NCBI RefSeq assembly: GCF_000524195.1
Contig: NW_020170415.1
Span: forward strand, 504,994 to 568,993
Source: Echinococcus granulosus
Lineage: Eukaryota; Platyhelminthes; Cestoda; Cyclophyllidea; Taeniidae
DNA: 64,000 nt
Direction of reading: 5' to 3'
Part shown: positions 58,756 through 64,000 of the stretch, piece after piece
How positions within the stretch are numbered: position 1 is the first letter of the stretch
How the letters are laid out: each line of letters begins with the position of its first letter
Made by a program: the position numbers and the translations under genes
The notes under the pieces: generated by a model
What the model saw: the letters and a program-made list of their open reading frames with translations, nothing else
What the model was told of the DNA's origin: nothing
Database searches by the model: none

Positions 58756-61700
58756 GGTGATTGGATCTGCGATGACTAAATGGAGATGAGTTGTCGAGGC
58801 AATTTGGTGTTCTACGTGAAGCCAGTCAACCATGGAAGAGAAACTAGACCCAAAGGATTGGCAAGCTTCCACCTTGAAACTCTGTCACACTGACAGGAAA
58901 ATGCTAACTGTATGGAAATCGACAACTCTGCCGTGTCTCATCTCAGCCAGACAAGTGAAAAGAGAAAATGTTGAGGACTAACAGGCGAGGAACACTAGCT
59001 CCATAAAGCTGAATTTAATCCTCTCCTTTATTGAATAGCTCTGCTTTCAGGATAAAGTTTATTCGAACGGCGACATGCGGACGATTGTGGCAAGTCGATC
59101 AGTAAATTACATTCCCCTATAAAAATTCCGAAATAGGATGAACCTGTGGATGTAGTAGCACGGATGAGGTTCTCTGGTCTCAATGAAAACCTAATGACTA
59201 CCTTTTCTTACTTGTCAGTGATCTTTTTATCAGTGACATTATTAACTCCTCTTCGGACACAGATAATAAATCATCTTCAATTCTGGTATGGCTTATGGCG
59301 AATGTGGGAGAGACACCGTGCCGTTTAGGTCATCATAGGCCAAATCAAGCGTTAGGTTAGATGTTCATTCGACCTGTCTTGCCACAGCCGCCACAAGATC
59401 ATTTCGACTTTGCTTCAACAGCCTTACCTCCTCCATGATAGGTTGCTGATGGATTCACCATGTTTTGCAACATCCTCAAAGTTTATTCTAGCCATAAGGG
59501 ACAGCAAACACGGAGGATGCAAGTAAAGTTTTTGATTGCAATTCCCACCCGTCTTCACGAATAGTGCCACCAGTTTGTATTACTGACAGTGCATCCAATA
59601 TTCATCGAGGATTTAGTGAATCAATGAAAGTGAGAACCGTTCCCCTACCTATTTTTAGAGTCAAACTGTAAGGCGAGTCATTGTCAATTATTTGTTTTAG
59701 TCATGCTGCCCTTTCACTGCCTGATGCACCCGGACTGCACGAACCGTCTGCCGACTGGTTGACTTGGACTAACTACATCCCTCACACGCTACCATTGTGA
59801 GTCAGACTGTTCACACGACACGGTGTCTGAGTGCGTTGGTGACCATTTTAGCGTTGTCCATCCCTTATTGCTTTCTACTTCCTCGCAGAATTTGTTGTGT
59901 ATAAAATCGTGTTCCAAATTTGGATTTTAGCCCAAGCAGTTGGCTCTGCAATTGACTTGTATCATAACCAATCACAAAGAAGGTTTCTGCAGTGATTCAA
60001 CCAAGGAGACAATGGAATTCACTAAGGCGATAAGATCTTGTGCTACTTTGATTGAATGTTGAACTCATCATTTCGGTTTTGCAGGCAGTAGAGGGCTTGG
60101 ACATTGCCTTTCCATCCATCACCATGGCCTCTGGGCCATTCTAGTAGCCTCTAAACCCTCATGCACGTCCACAGTACAAATTTTGTACTCCCACGTCTCC
60201 AGGGCAGTCGCGACCTGCTACTCATTCATACATCCTGCATCCTTGAAATTCTCTACGCTGATTGGTCAATTTTGGGTCTCTAATTAATCATTCTTAAAGA
60301 GGGATAAAGGAAATTAGTTAGGAGCATTCGCAAACACGGTTAGTTTGCCCATTAAGTCATTAGTAAGCTTGGGAGCGTAGGAAGTGCAGAGTGTAGCAGT
60401 GGTGTGAACACAAACGAATTTGTGCTTTCGTAGAGCCATTTACACATCACCGGTTCACGCACTATCCACCCAACCTTCCTGTAGAAGAGAGGTTAGCGAG
60501 TCAATCCACTTTACTTCAAGTCCAAGTTAGTGCGAAATGACAAGGCAAGTGTCTAGAATCATCAAACCCTTGAATGGCACTGGAGGAGCAGAGCAGTTGA
60601 CCCACTTGTAGTGGCAGTGAGAGGGTAAATGCTAACATTGGCACCTCTTCTCGTTCAGAAGCGTTGGGGAAATTAGGCAGACAATAGAGATGAGAAAAAG
60701 AAGAAGAAGAAGAGGAGGGAGAAGAAGAAGGATTGCAGGCGTGCGAAGTAAGTGAGAAGCAATTCACCGGTTCGATGTTTGGTAGACAAGCCAATGATGC
60801 TGTTGACATGCTCCTTTCTGCACTGCTCGCTTCACACTGCGTACATACACTCACTTCCTCTCCCCCCTGATCTCGAAGGCTACAAATCTGCTCAGGTGCA
60901 ATGCTTCTGGGATGACTCAGCTTACGAGAAGATCAGCAACATATTAGGAAATGTCATGACGGAGCACGATCCCACCTCCCCAATGTAGCCTGCTACTGCT
61001 CTTTGTCGTGAGTCGACTTGAAAGTCAAGATGTCACTACCACCCCTTTGCTTGCTGCACTTAAACAATCCTGTCTTCTGACTTCTTCAGGTATGACTCAA
61101 GTGCCACATAATAGGTCGCCTCTATTGACGGATAAATGAACAAACAATGAACTCCGTCAAAACCGTTACCAACTAGATCACTATATATGTAGGTCAGGCG
61201 CACATAGAGAATGAATGAGATTTGGAAGGAAAAGGCTGCACAAGTGTACAACATGTGCATTTGTTTTGGAGTCCAACAAAAAATGTGTTGAGATGTATGG
61301 AGTTGGAAATTGAAAGAGAGAGGTTGATAAATCGTGGAATGAATTGCCGCAGCCATAACGATGAAACCAGTGCTACTCAAATGCGTGCGTAATAGCATCG
61401 GTGCGCTCTCACAACCACCTTGTCCCAATGGTTAGTAGCGAGTCCTTTGACCTCCTCTTCCCCAAGTCAGTGCAGAATATGCATTAACTCTGCAATTTGG
61501 TTTTAAAATGCCATAATATTTACTAAATCTAGATGATTGGGGACCGGATGTTAGAAGTAAACAGTGGAGAATAGCAAATCGTGGAAGTGACATGGTGCAT
61601 ATTGTCCAATCGAAGAGCATATTAGGGGAGTATAAAGTCAGCCTAAACCGACGAAGAGTGCAAGTAATGTAGGTGGTGTCTGGAATTGTTGCGAATGTGG

Positions 61701-63050
61701 GGAGCATTTGATCAGTTGGTGGGTAAGCTTTGCCACCTGCATCAACTACGGAGGCAGAATGAATGGGAGATGCCTAAAGGGCTGTCTGGACAACAACGTA
61801 GAGGAAGGGGAAGATGCTGCAGTGCAAACAAACAAACATTAGAGTAATTCACATCAACGAAGTCAGTTTTGAGGGTAGAGCAGATGCTAAAATGAGGAGC
61901 GTTCACCGAGGCTGAGTAGTTAGGGTTGCGCCTGTTGCCTGGTTAACAGTGAGTTGCTTCATCTACATTTCTGGGGAAAGAAATGTCAGAATGAAAACTG
62001 GGTTCGCATGATTGCGATATTGTGCAGCACAAACTCCTGTTTCATGGGAAAATGACTTGTACCTAAAAGGATTGAATGCGGAATAGGGGAACAGGATGCA
62101 TGCAGTGACTCCTCGACCGCCATTGGACACGGGCAGCAGGTGGCAAAGTTATGGGCAGGCGATTACGCTAGTTGTAGCAAAAGCAAAGCTGTCAATATGT
62201 CAGGCAATTCGTATTTCTACCCGATCCGGTGAATGGTGGCTATTTGGTTGTGCACAAGAGTAGTGACAGTTGACTAGTTCAACAGCAATTGTTGACCGAC
62301 GCTGCTATCGCTACTGCTGCCGCTGCCACTATTGATGTTGATGGTGCTGGTGGTGATGATGACGTTTATGTACCTGGGTTGAGCTCTCTTTTATCATTTG
62401 CCCATATTCTCTCTCCTACCCTGAGGTCACGGATCTGCGTGGGTTTGGGAAAGGAGTGGACTGACAGATGCTGCTTCGTCAAGTAGCAGTCGAGGTTGAT
62501 GATCCATTTCGTTGAATGGTTCAAAAGGTCAAGTGATTAATCAGGTTTAGGGTGTTTAATCAATCGTATGTTTACTACTTAAAGCTTGATAAGTAAATAC
62601 TTTAAAATTGTTTTGGATAAAGACTTATGTAAAACGCCACAAATGTATCACATTGAGAGTGCCATGAGGCAGTTTCGAGAAAAAAATTAAATAGGAATAA
62701 TTTTAAATAAATAAGTCTCAAATTGACTAAAGATTGCCTGTGACAGAATGTAAGATGTGATTATTTATGGAGCACGATATAGGCTTCTGACTCAAGAAGT
62801 ATCTACTTCAGTAAGTTCCTTTAACTTTAAAACTGTTTGCAAATATTCTTCGGAAAGATTAACTCTAAAGTAGCGATCTATACTGATATGGCGACATTGC
62901 TACTATACCAGACCAGATGCTCTTCTCGACATTCTGGGAAAGCTTGCATTGCCCCTTGTCCTTTCTGAAGTCGGAAGAAGTTATAATTGTTGGTCAGAAT
63001 ATGCACTGGTGACCTACAGAAGGGCTGCAGTCCACTGCAGTCTACTGGCT
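58756..63050. other. Gene-poor stretch with purine-rich and triplet repeats
   Basis: No recognised gene. A GAA/GAG-rich tract is at 60695-60732. A degenerate triplet tract (GCT/GCC then GAT/GGT) is at about 62295-62365; it could encode Ala then Asp/Gly runs, but no gene model supports that. Confidence 0.35.
60695..60732 (+). repeat. GAA/GAG microsatellite
   Basis: AAGAAGAAG runs flank a short GAGGAGGGA interruption. Confidence 0.85.
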
Positions 63051-64000
63051 ATAAGCCTATGCCGCAGGTTGAATTTTGTAACGGCCGAGCCTTTAGTGCC
63101 CGAGAATCCAAAATGAAGCATTAAACAATATAATCAACTTTTTCAGAGCCCCTCTTCTTTTTTGGGCATCGTCGCTGGCGATCGCCTTGGTCAGCATTCT
63201 ACTTAGTACGTGATGGATGAAAAACAAGCCACGAATAAACCCCCTAAGCTCTTGACTTGCATGCAACCAAGATGATATCTAACTGCTGCGTCACTGATCC
63301 CTTTCAGAAATTCTACTGGGTGTGGAATTGCATCTTGTTTGGGAAGTGTATTGAGTGAAGAAGGATTGTATTGACCATCGCGCATGTCCACCGTTAGTCG
63401 TAAGAGCACCGACCTAAAAGTAGATTTATTTGATGAAGGACAGTGTTTTGAACTGTTTTGTGGGAATGCGGTTCGGCGCCTTCCTCCTTGCCACTTTGTT
63501 TTTGCCCCAGTACTGCCTATATCTATCCCATTTCCATGTAACTAGTAGCAATGTTGCGTCTTAAATGGCATCTTTATAGAGGTAAGATAGAGAGGTTTGC
63601 AACGCACATTTTTACATGATCCACGGTCACGGGTGGTGTCAGTTTCAGTTAATACTAGCATTCCTACAGAACGCAGGACTGGGGTGGTTGTCGAGGGTAG
63701 ACGTACTTTGATACCCTTCTATTGGGATTATTGATAGATTTTCCCTTCTCTAGCATACACACATCTATTATCAGGTTATGTTCTAACATTGAGTAATATA
63801 AATTAGGAAACTTGTCTCTTAGGATAAGGTTCATTTTCAGCTGTCATCAATGTAGCTCTCCGAGACTTTCCTAAAGGCGAATGAAGGCATAATACTAGGA
63901 TAGAATGTTTTCAACGTACGGAACGGCTGAGAGGGTGTTGGCATAACCCAAAAGAGGTACAATGGCCGTAAACCTTGGTACTTGCGTAATCAAAGTTAAG
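63050..64000 (+). repeat. Rep1 composite repeat, forward copy, cut by the window end
   Basis: The 5' terminal unit is partial at about 63060-63140 (TAACGGCCGAGCCTTTAGTGC). The internal part has CACTGATCCCTTTCAGAAAT and AGAGCACCGACCTAAAAG. The 3' terminal unit starts at about 63851 (TGTAGCTCTCCGAGACTTTCC) and is still running at base 64000 (GGTACAATGGCCG). This copy shows best that the terminal unit starts with TG. Confidence 0.7.

Noticed and set aside
62289..62486. 65-codon frame with Ala and Asp runs
   Set aside because: It reflects a degenerate triplet repeat; there is no supporting exon structure or homology.
1..64000. CRISPR arrays, Shine-Dalgarno sites, bacterial operons and terminators
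   Set aside because: The window is eukaryotic; no short regularly spaced repeats of CRISPR type were seen.

Overview
The window is animal nuclear DNA, most likely from a flatworm and probably a tapeworm (inference). The coding parts are split by canonical GT-AG introns, many only 37-43 bases long, and the proteins have animal orthologues (HACD3, SENP8, B-type cyclin, AMBRA1, tetraspanin). There is one 100-N scaffold gap and a heavy load of decayed repeats. I see no bacterial-style operons.

Layout. 1.7-8.8 kb (minus): a complete ten-exon HACD3-like 3-hydroxyacyl-CoA dehydratase gene with an N-terminal CS/p23 domain. 9.4-10.1 kb (minus): a single-exon SENP8/NEDP1 NEDD8 protease with an intact catalytic triad. 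10.7-13.1 kb (plus): a dead Ty3/Gypsy-type retroelement. 14-23.2 kb: a dense repeat block with no convincing host gene. 24.5-25.9 kb (minus): a four-exon B-type cyclin (B3-like) with a perfect destruction box and one base too many in a C5 run. 27.6-36.2 kb (minus): a large AMBRA1-like gene whose split WD40 propeller is recognisable at both ends, with a scaffold gap and repeat insertion in the middle. 39.6-41.4 kb (plus): a complete six-exon tetraspanin. From 41.4 kb to the end I recognise no gene, only repeats and microsatellites.

The main unexpected structure is one dispersed repeat family (called Rep1 here). Its copies have a terminal unit of about 150-190 bp in direct orientation at both ends and an internal part of about 600-800 bp, giving elements of about 1-1.3 kb. 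I find seven such copies in both orientations (about 14.0, 17.6, 29.3, 36.7, 38.1, 46.5 and 63.1 kb), several solo terminal units, and a three-unit tandem array of the internal part with a period of about 575 bp (19.5-21.2 kb). This looks like a TRIM-type (terminal-repeat retrotransposon in miniature) or other non-autonomous LTR-like family. Three further repeat types (F, C and D) occur in the same order twice (15.7-17.3 kb and 19.1-23.2 kb), as if a larger element or segment had been duplicated and then invaded by Rep1.

The genes do not form an evident pathway. SENP8, AMBRA1 and the cyclin all touch ubiquitin-like control of the cell cycle, but I treat their proximity as probably chance. All boundaries come from reading splice sites and protein similarity by eye; repeat edges are approximate.
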